A stretch of DNA of 64,000 nucleotides from Ascidiaceihabitans sp. (GTDB lineage Bacteria; Pseudomonadota; Alphaproteobacteria; Rhodobacterales; Rhodobacteraceae), in the NCBI GenBank assembly GCA_029251465.1, contig JAQXDI010000044.1, forward strand, positions 85,783 to 149,782. The letters run 5' to 3'. Shown one piece after another: positions 1 to 8,720 of the stretch. Within the stretch, counting starts at the first letter, position 1; every line of letters starts with the position of its first letter. The notes under the pieces were generated by a model. It ran no database searches. It was not told the origin of the DNA and was given only the letters and a program-made list of their open reading frames with translations. Both the position numbers and the translations under genes were made by a program.

Positions 1-2
1 AG

Positions 3-485
3 TGGATGCATGAAACTTACGGCTTTGCCATTGCGGTGTTTACTTTTGCGATCGTGTTCGGCGCGTTTGCTGCCAATGTTTTGTTCGGTGCGATGCGCGC
101 TGTGCCACGTGCCCAACTTGAAACCGCAGAAAGCTATGGCATGTCACCGCGCCAGACCTTCTGGCGGGTTTTGGTGCCTCAAATGTGGGTCTTTGCCCTG
201 CCCGGTCTGTCGAACTTGTGGATGGTTTTGATCAAGGCCACTCCGCTGTTATTCCTGCTCGGCGTCGAAGACATCGTCTATTGGGCCCGCGAATTGGGCG
301 GCACAAAAACCGCACGATTTACCGACTATCCGCACGGCGACTGGCGCATGTGGTACTTTCTCGCGCTCCTCGTGTTCTATCTGATCTTCACCCGTATTTC
401 TGAAATCGTGCTGGGCAGGCTCATGAGCCGCCTCACGCGCGGTCAGGCGACCACAGGCGGCGAACAGCAAAGGAAAGCCGCCTGA
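3..485 (+). CDS. Polar amino-acid ABC transporter permease, HisQ type (5' end outside window)
   Basis: The reading frame is open to the left edge, so the gene is 5'-truncated here; an ATG at 6 is internal. The visible part is the C-terminal half of an inner-membrane permease. It carries the EAA loop, where the cytoplasmic ATPase docks (AESYGMSPRQTFWRVLVPQ), followed by two or three hydrophobic helices. It ends in TGATG, so its stop overlaps the start of the next permease by one base and the two are translationally coupled. The HisQ/GlnP family takes up polar or basic amino acids and opines. The neighbouring glutamine-synthetase-like and oxidase genes suggest an amino compound or amine, but the actual substrate is not visible. 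The binding protein and ATPase are presumably upstream of the window. Confidence 0.9.
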   Translation, partial: WMHETYGFAIAVFTFAIVFGAFAANVLFGAMRAVPRAQLETAESYGMSPRQTFWRVLVPQMWVFALPGLSNLWMVLIKATPLLFLLGVEDIVYWARELGGTKTARFTDYPHGDWRMWYFLALLVFYLIFTRISEIVLGRLMSRLTRGQATTGGEQQRKAA

Positions 486-1291
486 TGTCGTGCACCCAGA
501 CCATCATGGATTACGGCCTGCGCTCGATTGGCATTGGCGAACGGCTGCTGCCACGCGGAGATTTCACGCTGTGTCAGCAGTTCACGCTGATCGGGTCCGG
601 CATGATCTGGAACGTCTATTTCGGGATTTTGGCCTTGATCGCCGGCTTCCTGTTCGCCACGCTTTTGGCCGTCGGCAAAGCATCTCATAGCCCGTGGACC
701 CGCCAACCGGCGGAATGGTTCATCTTTTTGTTCCGTGGCTCGCCGCTGTTTATACAGTTTTTCTTTGGCTACTTCCTGTTCTTGCAGCTTAAACAAGTGC
801 TGCCGATATTTGCCCCTTTCACCGCCGCATGGTTGGGCGCGCTGGTCGTGTTGTTCCTGAACACCGCGGCCTATTCCGCCGAGATTTTCTACGGGGCGCT
901 GCAATCCATTCCCAAAGGTGACGTCGAAGCCGCAGACGCTTACGGCCTGTCCGGCTGGCCGCGTTTCAAACGGGTGATCTGGCCCACGATGCTGCGCCTT
1001 GCCTGGCCCGCCTACACGAACGAGGCAATCTTTCTGTTTCACGCCACGACGCTGGTGTTTTTCAGCGGCTTTCCTGCATGGCAACAACGCGGTGATGCAC
1101 TGTATTACGCCAGTTACTTTGCGGATAAAACGTTCAACCCGTTCATCCCCTATCCGATTTTGGCAGGCTACTTTATTCTGCTGACATTGGTGGTCATTGG
1201 CTTTTTTGGCTTGATTAACCGTCGCTTGAACCGTCATCTACCAAGTAACACGCGTCAAAAGATCAGGGTGCGCCCAAATCTGATACGCTAA
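485..1291 (+). CDS. Polar amino-acid ABC transporter permease, HisM type
   Basis: 268 residues. It is the second permease subunit of the importer, with about five hydrophobic segments. The N-terminal part carries the LFRGSPLFIQFFFGYF signature seen at the start of HisM/GlnP permeases, and the EAA loop (DAYGLSGWPRFKRVIWP) lies near residue 160. The start codon overlaps the previous stop (TGATG). HisQ and HisM types form a heterodimer in the inner membrane. A glutamine-synthetase-family gene begins 25 bases downstream in the same direction, so transport and metabolism are probably one operon. The substrate is inferred, not seen. Confidence 0.92.
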   Translation: MSCTQTIMDYGLRSIGIGERLLPRGDFTLCQQFTLIGSGMIWNVYFGILALIAGFLFATLLAVGKASHSPWTRQPAEWFIFLFRGSPLFIQFFFGYFLFLQLKQVLPIFAPFTAAWLGALVVLFLNTAAYSAEIFYGALQSIPKGDVEAADAYGLSGWPRFKRVIWPTMLRLAWPAYTNEAIFLFHATTLVFFSGFPAWQQRGDALYYASYFADKTFNPFIPYPILAGYFILLTLVVIGFFGLINRRLNRHLPSNTRQKIRVRPNLIR

Positions 1292-1316
1292 TTCTTTGGC
1301 AAAAGGTGGCCTCCTC

Positions 1317-2636
1317 ATGGACTTGAATGCACTGCAAACGTTCCGTGTGGTTGCCTGCGATTTGAACGGACAGATGCGCGGCAAAGTCGTGCCGGGGTCG
1401 TACGCCGACAAACTGGCAACGGGCGCTGTGCGCATGCCATTGTCGGTGTTGAACGTCGATCTTTGGGGGGCTGACATCGAAAACAGCCCACTGGTGTTTG
1501 ACACTGGTGACGCTGACGGAATGCTGTTCCCGACAGAACGCGCGCCGATGCCCGTGCCGTGGTTGACCGGCTCCTCAGCACTGGTTCCGATGACGTTGCA
1601 CACCGATGATGGTGCGCCGTTTGCGGCTGATCCACGCCATGCACTGGCCCGCGTTTTAGCGAAATACGACGCCCGTGGCTGGCAAGTGGTTGCCGCAACA
1701 GAGATGGAATTCACGCTGGTCGATGACAGCGATCAGCAGGTCCAAGCACCTGTTAATCCACGCAATGGCCGCCCCTTGGACAGCTCTTCGATCCTGTCGA
1801 TGGCGCAGATGGATGCCTTTGCGCCGTTCTTTGATGACCTCTATGCGGGCGCCGCCGCGATGGGTATTCCTGCTGAAACCGCGATCAGCGAGGCAGGCGT
1901 TGGCCAATTCGAGGTCACGATGCGCCACGGCCCCGCATTGCAAGCCGCTGATAACGCGTGGCTATTCAAAAGCCTTGTGCGCGGGCTGGCCCGTCAACAC
2001 GGCATGGCCGCGACATTTATGGCAAAACCCTACGCCAACGACAGCGGCAACGGGATGCACGTGCATTTTTCCGTGCTCGATGCCGACGGCAACAACTTCT
2101 TTGACAACGGCGACGACGACGGCACAGATGTGTTGCGCAACGCAGTCGCAGGATGCCTCGCCGCAATGCCCGCCAGCAGCTTGATCTTTGCGCCCCACGG
2201 CAATTCCTACGACCGGTTGGTGGACGGTGCCCACGCCCCAACGGCCGCCGCGTGGGGCTATGAAAACCGCACGGTCGCCATTCGCATTCCCGGCGGGCCA
2301 ACGGCCGCCCGCCGCATCGAACACCGCACCGCTGGCGGCGACATCAACCCGTATTTGTTACTAAGTGCTGTGTTGGGTGCCGCCATGATCGGGGTTGAAG
2401 ATCAGATGCAGCCGTCGGTGCCAATTGCAGGCAACGCCTATGCCCAAGACGACCTGCCATCGCTGGCCAGCGATTGGACCAGCGCCGTTGACGCGTTCGA
2501 AGCGGATCCGCTTATGGCCCGCATATTCGACCCGCTGCTGATCGATTGTATGTGCCGTACCAAACGCCAAGAGATCGCAAAATTCGCAACCATTCCAGAA
2601 CATCTGCATTGGCAGGCGTGGCTTGAACGAGTCTGA
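1317..2636 (+). CDS. Glutamine synthetase family protein (gamma-glutamylpolyamine synthetase-like)
   Basis: 439 residues from the ATG at 1317, which has AAGGTGG a few bases upstream; a longer TTG start at 1296 has no site and is not preferred. The glutamine synthetase catalytic fold is clear: EMEF (metal-binding Glu) near residue 130, GVGQFEV, the GNGMHVHFS metal/ATP segment near 245, ENRTVAIRIP, and RIEHRTAGGDINPYL near the C-terminus. Enzymes of this GlnA3/PuuA branch ligate glutamate to an amine (putrescine, ethanolamine or similar) using ATP. It lies behind an amino-acid-type transporter and before an amidotransferase, a second family member and an amine oxidase, which supports a gamma-glutamylation catabolic pathway. 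The exact amine is unknown. Confidence 0.85.
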   Translation: MDLNALQTFRVVACDLNGQMRGKVVPGSYADKLATGAVRMPLSVLNVDLWGADIENSPLVFDTGDADGMLFPTERAPMPVPWLTGSSALVPMTLHTDDGAPFAADPRHALARVLAKYDARGWQVVAATEMEFTLVDDSDQQVQAPVNPRNGRPLDSSSILSMAQMDAFAPFFDDLYAGAAAMGIPAETAISEAGVGQFEVTMRHGPALQAADNAWLFKSLVRGLARQHGMAATFMAKPYANDSGNGMHVHFSVLDADGNNFFDNGDDDGTDVLRNAVAGCLAAMPASSLIFAPHGNSYDRLVDGAHAPTAAAWGYENRTVAIRIPGGPTAARRIEHRTAGGDINPYLLLSAVLGAAMIGVEDQMQPSVPIAGNAYAQDDLPSLASDWTSAVDAFEADPLMARIFDPLLIDCMCRTKRQEIAKFATIPEHLHWQAWLERV

Positions 2637-2685
2637 CTTGCTTGCCCCTGACCGCTTGGCTAGGGTGCTGTAAAACAGGTGATTT

Positions 2686-3369
2686 ATGAAAATCGGTATT
2701 CTGCAAACGGGGCATGCGCCAGAGGCGCTCATTGACCAATCTGGCGACTACGACGCTATGTTTCAAAAACTGCTGGGCGGGCACGGGTTTGAATTTGAAA
2801 CATTTGATGTGGTCGACATGGAATTCCCTGACAGCATTGATCTGGCCGATGGCTGGTTGATCACCGGGTCCAAACACGGGGCCTATGAGGATCACGCGTT
2901 TATCCCCCCGCTTGAGGGGTTGATCCGCAACGTCAAAGCATCAGGAAAGCCAATGATTGGCGTGTGTTTCGGGCACCAGATCATTGCGCAAGCGTTGGGC
3001 GGCAAGGTCGAAAAATTCGACGGTGGGTGGTCCATCGGGCACACCGAATACCGGATGGGCGATGACACGGTCGCGGTTAACGCGTGGCATCAGGATCAGG
3101 TGGTTGACCTGCCAAGCGGAGCGAAAGTCACCGGATCTTCGGATTTTTGCGCAAATGCCGCATTGGTGTACGATGACCAGATCTGGACCCTTCAGCCGCA
3201 TCCCGAATTTGAAGCCCCCTTTGTCCACGGATTGATTAACACGCGCGGACCCGGTGTTGTGCCCGACGATCAACTCTCGGCGGCCACCGAACGTTTAGAA
3301 AAACCAATCGACAGCCCAGATATTGGCCAGCAAATGGCCGCATTTTTCAAGCAGGAGCGGAACGCATGA
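2686..3369 (+). CDS. Class I glutamine amidotransferase-like protein (putative gamma-glutamyl hydrolase)
   Basis: 227 residues. It is a free-standing class I glutamine amidotransferase domain. The nucleophile elbow GVCFGHQIIAQALGG supplies the Cys at about residue 93, and the LQPHPEFE segment near 168 supplies the His and Glu. No synthetase domain is attached. In Puu-like pathways such a protein hydrolyses the gamma-glutamyl amide of the oxidised amine and releases glutamate. PuuD belongs to a related hydrolase family, so the role here is inferred from position between two glutamine-synthetase-like genes. Its TGA overlaps the next ATG (ATGA), indicating coupling. Confidence 0.8.
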   Translation: MKIGILQTGHAPEALIDQSGDYDAMFQKLLGGHGFEFETFDVVDMEFPDSIDLADGWLITGSKHGAYEDHAFIPPLEGLIRNVKASGKPMIGVCFGHQIIAQALGGKVEKFDGGWSIGHTEYRMGDDTVAVNAWHQDQVVDLPSGAKVTGSSDFCANAALVYDDQIWTLQPHPEFEAPFVHGLINTRGPGVVPDDQLSAATERLEKPIDSPDIGQQMAAFFKQERNA

Positions 3370-4724
3370 CCGACTGGACAGAAAATCTGCCCCAAACAGC
3401 CCGCGACTACCTTGAGGGGCGCAGGCTGGACGAAGTCGAATGCATCATTTCCGACCTGCCCGGCATTGCCCGTGGCAAGGCGGTTCCTGCCAAAAAATTC
3501 ATCGGCCAAGATTACTTTCATCTGCCCGACAGTATCTTTTATCAAACGATTACAGGCGATTGGGGTGAGGCAGCTGGCGACGAAGGGTTCACCGAAAAGG
3601 ACATGATCCTGCGCCCTGACATGACGACCGCAACCGCCGCCCCTTGGACTGGGGACTGGACGCTGCAAGTGATCCACGACGCCTTTGACCGCAAAGGCGA
3701 ACCGGTGCCGTTTTCACCGCGCAACGTGCTAAAACGCGTTGTACAACTGTACCGCGACAAAGGTTGGGAACCGATCGTGGCCCCGGAAATGGAATTTTTC
3801 CTTGTGGCGCGCAACATCGATCCAGCCCAGGAAATCAAACCGATGATGGGGCGGTCCGGTCGTCCTGCCGCCGCACGCCAAGCCTATTCGATGACGGCCG
3901 TGGACGAATTTGGCCCGGTGATCGACGACATCTATGATTTTGCCGAAGCCCAAGGGTTCGAGATCGACGGCATCACTCAAGAAGGCGGCGCAGGCCAGTT
4001 GGAAATCAATTTGCTGCACGGTGATCCGGTCAAATTGGCCGACGAAGTGTTCTATTTCAAACGCTTGATCCGCGAAGCCGCTTTGCGTCACGATTGCTTT
4101 GCCACCTTCATGGCGAAACCCATCGCGGCCGAACCCGGCTCTGCCATGCACATCCACCACTCGATTTTGGATATCGAAACCAGCCAGAATATCTTTTCCG
4201 GTCCACAGGGCGGCGAAACCGATGCGTTTTTCCACTTTATTGCGGGCCTGCAAAACCACTTGCCAAACGCGATGGCCGTCATGGCCCCATACGTCAACAG
4301 CTATCGTCGCTACGTCAAAGACCACGCAGCCCCGATCAATCTGGAATGGGGGCGCGACAATCGCACAACCGGCATCCGCATCCCACTGTCTGATCCTGCA
4401 GCCCGTCGGGTCGAAAATCGCATCGCCGGCATGGATTGCAACCCGTATTTGGGCATCGCGGCCTCACTTGCTTGCGGCTATCTGGGCCTGACCCAAGAAG
4501 AGCGCCCCGACAAACAATTCAAGGGCGACGCTTATGAAGGCGAAGGCGATATCCCCCGAACGCTGGGCGAAGCGCTGGATATTTTTGACGGCGCAGACGC
4601 CTTGCAACAGGTCTTGGGCACTGAATTCGGGCGGGTCTATTCCGTCGTCAAACGCGCGGAATATGATGAATTCTTACAAGTGATTTCCCCTTGGGAACGC
4701 GAACATTTGCTGATGAACGTATAG
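3366..4724 (+). CDS. Glutamine synthetase family protein, second copy
   Basis: 452 residues. It belongs to the same family as the gene at 1317 but is clearly diverged. Visible motifs are APEMEFFLV near residue 138, EGGAGQLEINLLHGD near 203, PGSAMHIHHSILD near 257, NSYRRYVKDHAAP near 313, RDNRTTGIRIP, and RRVENRIAGMDCNPYL. The ATGA overlap with the amidotransferase gene puts all three in one transcript. Two such ligases in one operon could accept different amines or form a hetero-oligomer. It is unlikely to be housekeeping GlnA, because that enzyme is longer, carries an adenylylation site and is usually paired with glnB. Confidence 0.85.
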   Translation: MTDWTENLPQTARDYLEGRRLDEVECIISDLPGIARGKAVPAKKFIGQDYFHLPDSIFYQTITGDWGEAAGDEGFTEKDMILRPDMTTATAAPWTGDWTLQVIHDAFDRKGEPVPFSPRNVLKRVVQLYRDKGWEPIVAPEMEFFLVARNIDPAQEIKPMMGRSGRPAAARQAYSMTAVDEFGPVIDDIYDFAEAQGFEIDGITQEGGAGQLEINLLHGDPVKLADEVFYFKRLIREAALRHDCFATFMAKPIAAEPGSAMHIHHSILDIETSQNIFSGPQGGETDAFFHFIAGLQNHLPNAMAVMAPYVNSYRRYVKDHAAPINLEWGRDNRTTGIRIPLSDPAARRVENRIAGMDCNPYLGIAASLACGYLGLTQEERPDKQFKGDAYEGEGDIPRTLGEALDIFDGADALQQVLGTEFGRVYSVVKRAEYDEFLQVISPWEREHLLMNV

Positions 4725-4734
4725 GCGCTGTCCA

Positions 4735-6036
4735 ATGAATTTACTGGATGCCAATGACATTGCCGGGACGTATCCTGCCAGCTGGTATGCAGCGACGGCG
4801 CAGGCCTTGCCGCCTTTTGCAGCGCTAGATCGTGATGCGCGGGTTGATGTTTGCGTTATCGGTGCCGGATTTACCGGCCTGTCAGCAGCATTGCATTTGG
4901 CCCAAGCAGGGCGCGACGTTATTTTGATTGACGCACAACGCGTTGGTTTTGGCGCATCAGGGCGCAATGGCGGGCAGTTGGGATCAGGCCAGCGGGTCGA
5001 ACAACCGTATTTGGAAAAGATGGTTGGGCGCGATGATGCCCACAAGCTTTGGACGCTCGGGGAAGATGCCAAAAACCTTGTGAAAGGTCTGATCGAACAG
5101 CACAACATCGACTGCTATTTGCGCCCCGGTGTGGCGTGGTCTGCATCCACCAAAAGCGATGTGGATGAATTACACGAATACGCAGACCACATGCACCAAC
5201 ATTATGATTACGCTATAGAAAAGATGGACGGCGCAGCGTTTGAAACGATCTGTCCTTCGCCCGATTACAAGGGCGGTCTGTTGGATATGGGGGCCGCACA
5301 TTTGCACCCTTTGCGGCTGGCGTTGGGGTTGGCACAGGCCACAACGGCCGCTGGCGTCCGTATATTCGAAAACACGCGGGCGCTGCGTATTGAACACGGG
5401 ACGCGCCCGATTGTGCACACGCAGAACGGTAAAATCACCGCAGATCACGTGGTAATTGCAGGCAATGGATACCTTGGTGGGCTCGATAAACGGGTCGCAG
5501 CAAGGGTCATGCCAATCAACAATTTCATCGCCGCAACAGAGCCGCTGGGCGACGACGCTGCCCGCGTTTTGGCGCGCGATGTGGCCGTCGCAGACAGTCG
5601 GTTTGTTGTGAATTACTTTCGCCTCAGCCACGATGGGCGGCTGTTGTTCGGCGGCGGCGAAAGCTACGGCTACCGGTTCCCGACCGACATTGCCGCCAAA
5701 GTGCGCCAGCCCATGAGCCAAATTTTCCCGCATCTTAAGGACGTGAAAATCGACTATGCTTGGGGCGGCACGTTGGCGATCACGATGAAGCGGCTGCCCT
5801 ATCTTAGCCGCCTCGCCCCGAATGTTCTAAGTGCGTCGGGGTATTCCGGTCACGGCGTCGGGACAGCGACCCACGCGGGGCAACTGATGGCGCATGCGAT
5901 CACGGGACAATCAGACGGTTTTGACACGATGGCGCGGATTCCGAACACGCCGTTTCCCGGCGGTGCCTCAATGCGTACGCCGCTGCTAAGCCTTGCGATG
6001 ACGTGGTATGCGATGCGCGACCGGCTTGGGCTGTAG
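4735..6036 (+). CDS. FAD-dependent amine oxidoreductase (gamma-glutamylputrescine oxidase-like)
   Basis: 433 residues. An N-terminal Rossmann FAD-binding motif is at residues 38-60 (VCVIGAGFTGLSAALHL), followed by FGASGRNGGQ, a typical DAO-family sequence around the flavin. The C-terminal part contains GYSGHGVGTATHAGQ, the second flavin contact. The PuuB branch of this family oxidises gamma-glutamylated amines to aldehydes with release of ammonia and H2O2. It starts 10 bases after the second ligase, so it is the last catabolic gene of the operon. The aldehyde dehydrogenase expected for a full Puu pathway is not in the window. Confidence 0.85.
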   Translation: MNLLDANDIAGTYPASWYAATAQALPPFAALDRDARVDVCVIGAGFTGLSAALHLAQAGRDVILIDAQRVGFGASGRNGGQLGSGQRVEQPYLEKMVGRDDAHKLWTLGEDAKNLVKGLIEQHNIDCYLRPGVAWSASTKSDVDELHEYADHMHQHYDYAIEKMDGAAFETICPSPDYKGGLLDMGAAHLHPLRLALGLAQATTAAGVRIFENTRALRIEHGTRPIVHTQNGKITADHVVIAGNGYLGGLDKRVAARVMPINNFIAATEPLGDDAARVLARDVAVADSRFVVNYFRLSHDGRLLFGGGESYGYRFPTDIAAKVRQPMSQIFPHLKDVKIDYAWGGTLAITMKRLPYLSRLAPNVLSASGYSGHGVGTATHAGQLMAHAITGQSDGFDTMARIPNTPFPGGASMRTPLLSLAMTWYAMRDRLGL

Positions 6037-6074
6037 ACCCGCGCGATCCCTAAAATCTGACAAAAACCTGCGAC

Positions 6075-6092
6075 GTGACGTCCATCCGTCAC
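6075..6092. promoter_or_regulatory. Inverted repeat, candidate operator before the DegT-family gene
   Basis: GTGACG-TCCATC-CGTCAC is an 18-base perfect inverted repeat with six-base arms. It lies in the 122-base gap upstream of the aminotransferase-like gene. The spacing is typical of a dimeric regulator site, but no cognate regulator is adjacent. It could instead be a weak hairpin after the oxidase gene. Confidence 0.3.
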
Positions 6093-6158
6093 AAACCATT
6101 TGGGTTTTCTACATATTTGTTTTAGTAAAATGAAATCCAATCATAAGGAAAGCGAAAT

Positions 6159-7343
6159 ATGTCCTTACCAAATATGCACGACGCAGAGCCCATCCCAGAG
6201 GCCGCCCGCGCCGAGATTGATCGTTTGATGCAGTCGGGTGATTTGTTTCGCTACACTGCCGCCGAAAATTCGCCTGTTGCCCTGCTCGAGGCCGAATTTG
6301 CCGACATGTTAGGCGCGAAATATGCGCTGGCCGTGTCCTCTTGCTCGGCTGCATTGTTCTTGTCGCTCAAGGCGTTGCGCTTGCCCCGTGATGCGCGGGT
6401 TTTGATCCCCGGATTCACCTTTGCAGCCGTCCCATCCGCAGTCATTCACGCAGATTGCCTGCCGGTTCTGTGCGAAGTCGGCGACAACTACCGCGTTGAT
6501 CTCAAAGACTTTGCGGCCAAGTTGCCAACCGTTCAGGCCGTTATCATCAGCCACATGCGCGGGCACACGTCCGACATGGATGCGATTGCGCAAATGTGCA
6601 GCAACGCAGGCGTTCCGATGATCGAAGACGCGGCCCATTCGCTGGGCACCACATGGCACGGTCGCAACATCGGAACCATCGGAGCGATTGGGTGTTTCTC
6701 GTTTCAATCCTACAAGATGATCAACGCCGGTGAAGGCGGGATTTTGATCACAGATGACCCCGATTTGGTGGCCCAAGCGATCATCATGTCCGGTGCGTAC
6801 GAGCACAATTGGAAGAAACATCCGGTCTTGCAAGGCGCATTCTCCAAATGGCAGAACCAACTCCCGCTGTATAATTTGCGGATGTCGAACCTGTCGGCCG
6901 CTGTCATCCGACCGCAATTGCCGCACTTGGCCAAACGGGTCAGTGACGGTCGTACCAACCATGACTACGTGGCCGCACGTCTGAACGCGTCGATGTACAT
7001 GGCCGTTCCAGAACCGCTGAATGGCGAAGAGCGCGCACCGGATTCCATCCAATTCAACCTGCAAGGCTTGTCCGACGATCAGGTCCGCAACTTTGCGAGC
7101 GCGGCGGATGCGGCTGGCGTCAAAGTTCAGGTGTTCGGGATGAACGCAGACAATGCCCGCGCCTTTTGGAATTGGCAGTTCATTCCTAACCTGCCCGAAC
7201 TGCCGCAAACCCGCGCGATGCTGATGCGGGCCTGTGATGTGCGTTTGCCTGTGCGATTAAAGCAGCCGGAATTGGATGCAATTGTCGACGTTTTGTTAAC
7301 TGCGATTGACGCTGTTGCCCCGAACCCGCGCTACGGGACCTAA
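6159..7343 (+). CDS. DegT/DnrJ/EryC1/StrS-type PLP-dependent aminotransferase
   Basis: 394 residues, with AAGGAAA just upstream of the ATG. This is a fold-type I PLP enzyme of the sugar-aminotransferase class. SSCSAALFLSLKAL (near residue 60) binds the phosphate and MIEDAAHSLG (near 154) carries the Asp that contacts the pyridine nitrogen. SFQSYKMINAGEGG (near 183) holds the Schiff-base Lys. Most relatives aminate nucleotide-linked keto-sugars, but no sugar-nucleotide genes are nearby. With its catabolic neighbours, a role in transaminating an amine-derived aldehyde or ketone is possible, though only inferred. Its promoter region is separate from the upstream operon. Confidence 0.85.
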   Translation: MSLPNMHDAEPIPEAARAEIDRLMQSGDLFRYTAAENSPVALLEAEFADMLGAKYALAVSSCSAALFLSLKALRLPRDARVLIPGFTFAAVPSAVIHADCLPVLCEVGDNYRVDLKDFAAKLPTVQAVIISHMRGHTSDMDAIAQMCSNAGVPMIEDAAHSLGTTWHGRNIGTIGAIGCFSFQSYKMINAGEGGILITDDPDLVAQAIIMSGAYEHNWKKHPVLQGAFSKWQNQLPLYNLRMSNLSAAVIRPQLPHLAKRVSDGRTNHDYVAARLNASMYMAVPEPLNGEERAPDSIQFNLQGLSDDQVRNFASAADAAGVKVQVFGMNADNARAFWNWQFIPNLPELPQTRAMLMRACDVRLPVRLKQPELDAIVDVLLTAIDAVAPNPRYGT

Positions 7344-7360
7344 GGCTTCGCCCATCCGTC

Positions 7361-7924
7361 TTAGCTTAGTTTCGACAGCTTTTCCTGAAGATCGGCCAAC
7401 TGCTGTTTGATCGCATCCAGATCTTCGTTGGTTTCAGCCGTCGGTGCCGCAGCTGGCGCGTCTTTTTCAGGGGCAGTCCAGCCTGCGCCCATACCGCCGG
7501 TCATTGCTTTCATGAACGCTTCTTGCTGCGCTTGCATTGCCTCGAAACCCGGCATCTTTGACATCGGGTTCATCGTGCTCAGATTGCCGATCACTTTGCT
7601 TTGGCCATCGCGCAGCATATCGAACGACGCTTTCAGGAATTCTGGCACCACAGAAACGCCCGGCGACATGTAGCTGCGCACCAGATCATTCAGCACGTCC
7701 ACAGGCAAAACGCTTTCGCCGCGGCTTTCGTGTTCTGCAATGATTTGAAGGAGATACTGGCGGGTCAGGTCATCGCCAGACTTCAGATCAATGATCTGAA
7801 CCTCGCGGCCATCGCGGATGAAACCGGCAATATCTTCGAGCGTCACGTAGTCGCTGGTCTCTGTGTTATAGAGCCTGCGGCTGGCGTACCGTTTGATCAA
7901 CAATGGTGATGCTGTGTTGGCCAC
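7361..7924 (-). CDS. phaR: Polyhydroxyalkanoate synthesis repressor PhaR
   Basis: 187 residues, GTG start with GGGGGAG seven bases upstream. The N-terminal PHB/PHA accumulation regulator domain is recognisable at residues 8-68 (LIKRYASRRLYNTETSDYV). The C-terminus is a charged, probably coiled segment (DAIKQQLADLQEKLSKLS). PhaR binds both DNA and PHA granules: when polymer forms, it leaves the DNA and phasin is expressed. A CTGC-GTT-GCAG box 40 bases upstream of its own start indicates autoregulation. It is in the usual rhodobacterial neighbourhood, downstream of phaC and phaP on the same strand. Confidence 0.95.
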   Translation of the reverse strand: MANTASPLLIKRYASRRLYNTETSDYVTLEDIAGFIRDGREVQIIDLKSGDDLTRQYLLQIIAEHESRGESVLPVDVLNDLVRSYMSPGVSVVPEFLKASFDMLRDGQSKVIGNLSTMNPMSKMPGFEAMQAQQEAFMKAMTGGMGAGWTAPEKDAPAAAPTAETNEDLDAIKQQLADLQEKLSKLS

Positions 7925-7963
7925 GTGAATTCTCCCCCAATGCTGCGATAATTACACGCAGTG

Positions 7964-7974
7964 CTGCGTTGCAG
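7964..7974. promoter_or_regulatory. PhaR-type operator upstream of phaR
   Basis: CTGC-GTT-GCAG is a perfect inverted repeat about 40 bases upstream of the phaR start. It matches the CTGC-N3/4-GCAG element described for PhaR of Paracoccus. Further TGC/GCA motifs lie next to it (7941-7963). Confidence 0.7.
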
Positions 7975-8064
7975 CTTAGGCAAAAATGGGCCGGAAAGAA
8001 AGGATATTGCGCAGATGCCCTGCGATTCCTCACTTTACGTTGTTGGCTGGTGATCTTAGTGGCA

Positions 8065-8093
8065 AAAAGGCGGGCCCCGTTAGGAACCCGCCT
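8065..8093 (-). terminator. Rho-independent terminator downstream of phaP
   Basis: On the minus strand a ten-pair GC-rich stem (GGCGGGTTCC with GGGGCCCGCC, two G-T wobbles, loop TAAC) is followed by TTTTT. It lies about 50 bases after the phasin stop and separates phaP from phaR transcription. Confidence 0.8.
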
Positions 8094-8141
8094 GAGTTGG
8101 CGCGCCAAAAAGCGCACGCACTGATTACTTAACTTAAGGGC

Positions 8142-8585
8142 TTACTTTGCAGCAGCTTTTTTCGCAGCAGCAGTTACGTCTTTTGTCGCTTTGTTCACGG
8201 CTGTTTGGGCTTCTTCTGACATGTCTTTGCCAGCGGCCATGAACAATTCAACTGTATCCATTTGAATTTTTTTCGCGATTTCAGCGAAGGTCGCCATGTT
8301 TTCTGCAGCAACTTCGGCAGAGGCAGATGCGAAATCTGTCATTGCTTTTGCGTAGTCTGCTGGCTCAGCTTTGGCTTTGGACATGTCGGCCAATTTTGCC
8401 AATGTGTCTTGTGTCCATTTGCTGGAAACTGCTGCGGATTTTTCAGCGGCTGTCAAAGCAACTGAAGACAGTTTTTCGTTCAAAGCTGTTGTGGATTTGA
8501 ACGCGCCGTCCATTGCGGATGTGTCGACCGGGAAAGAACCCATAACGTCTTTGAACATCGCTGTGAAATCTGGTGTATTTGTCAT
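8142..8585 (-). CDS. phaP: Phasin (PHA granule-associated protein)
   Basis: 147 residues. It is rich in Ala, Lys and Thr and entirely alpha-helical in character, with no signal peptide. The phasin_2 pattern is visible in the centre, and the C-terminus is a lysine/alanine-rich tail (VTAAAKKAAAK). Phasins coat PHA granules in the cytoplasm and control their number and size. AAGGATT precedes the ATG. Upstream are two PhaR-type boxes and downstream a strong terminator, so it is a single-gene unit under PhaR control. Codon use is strongly biased, as expected for an abundant protein. Confidence 0.92.
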   Translation of the reverse strand: MTNTPDFTAMFKDVMGSFPVDTSAMDGAFKSTTALNEKLSSVALTAAEKSAAVSSKWTQDTLAKLADMSKAKAEPADYAKAMTDFASASAEVAAENMATFAEIAKKIQMDTVELFMAAGKDMSEEAQTAVNKATKDVTAAAKKAAAK

Positions 8586-8641
8586 TGGTCTAATCCTTGT
8601 TCTATTGTTTGTGCAGCGCGGCTGGGAGGAACCGTTTCTTG

Positions 8642-8704
8642 CTGCGTCTGCAAATTATGTAGATGCCGCAGCGCAGCATTGCAAGGATTTTTGCTGCGTC
8701 GCAG
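8642..8704. promoter_or_regulatory. PhaR-type operator pair upstream of phaP
   Basis: Two boxes lie between phaC and phaP: CTGC-GTCT-GCAA at 8642-8653 and a perfect CTGC-GTC-GCAG at 8694-8704. The stretch between them is full of GCAGC/TGC motifs. This is the expected control region for polymer-responsive phasin expression. Confidence 0.7.
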
Positions 8705-8720
8705 CATATTTTAATATCCT

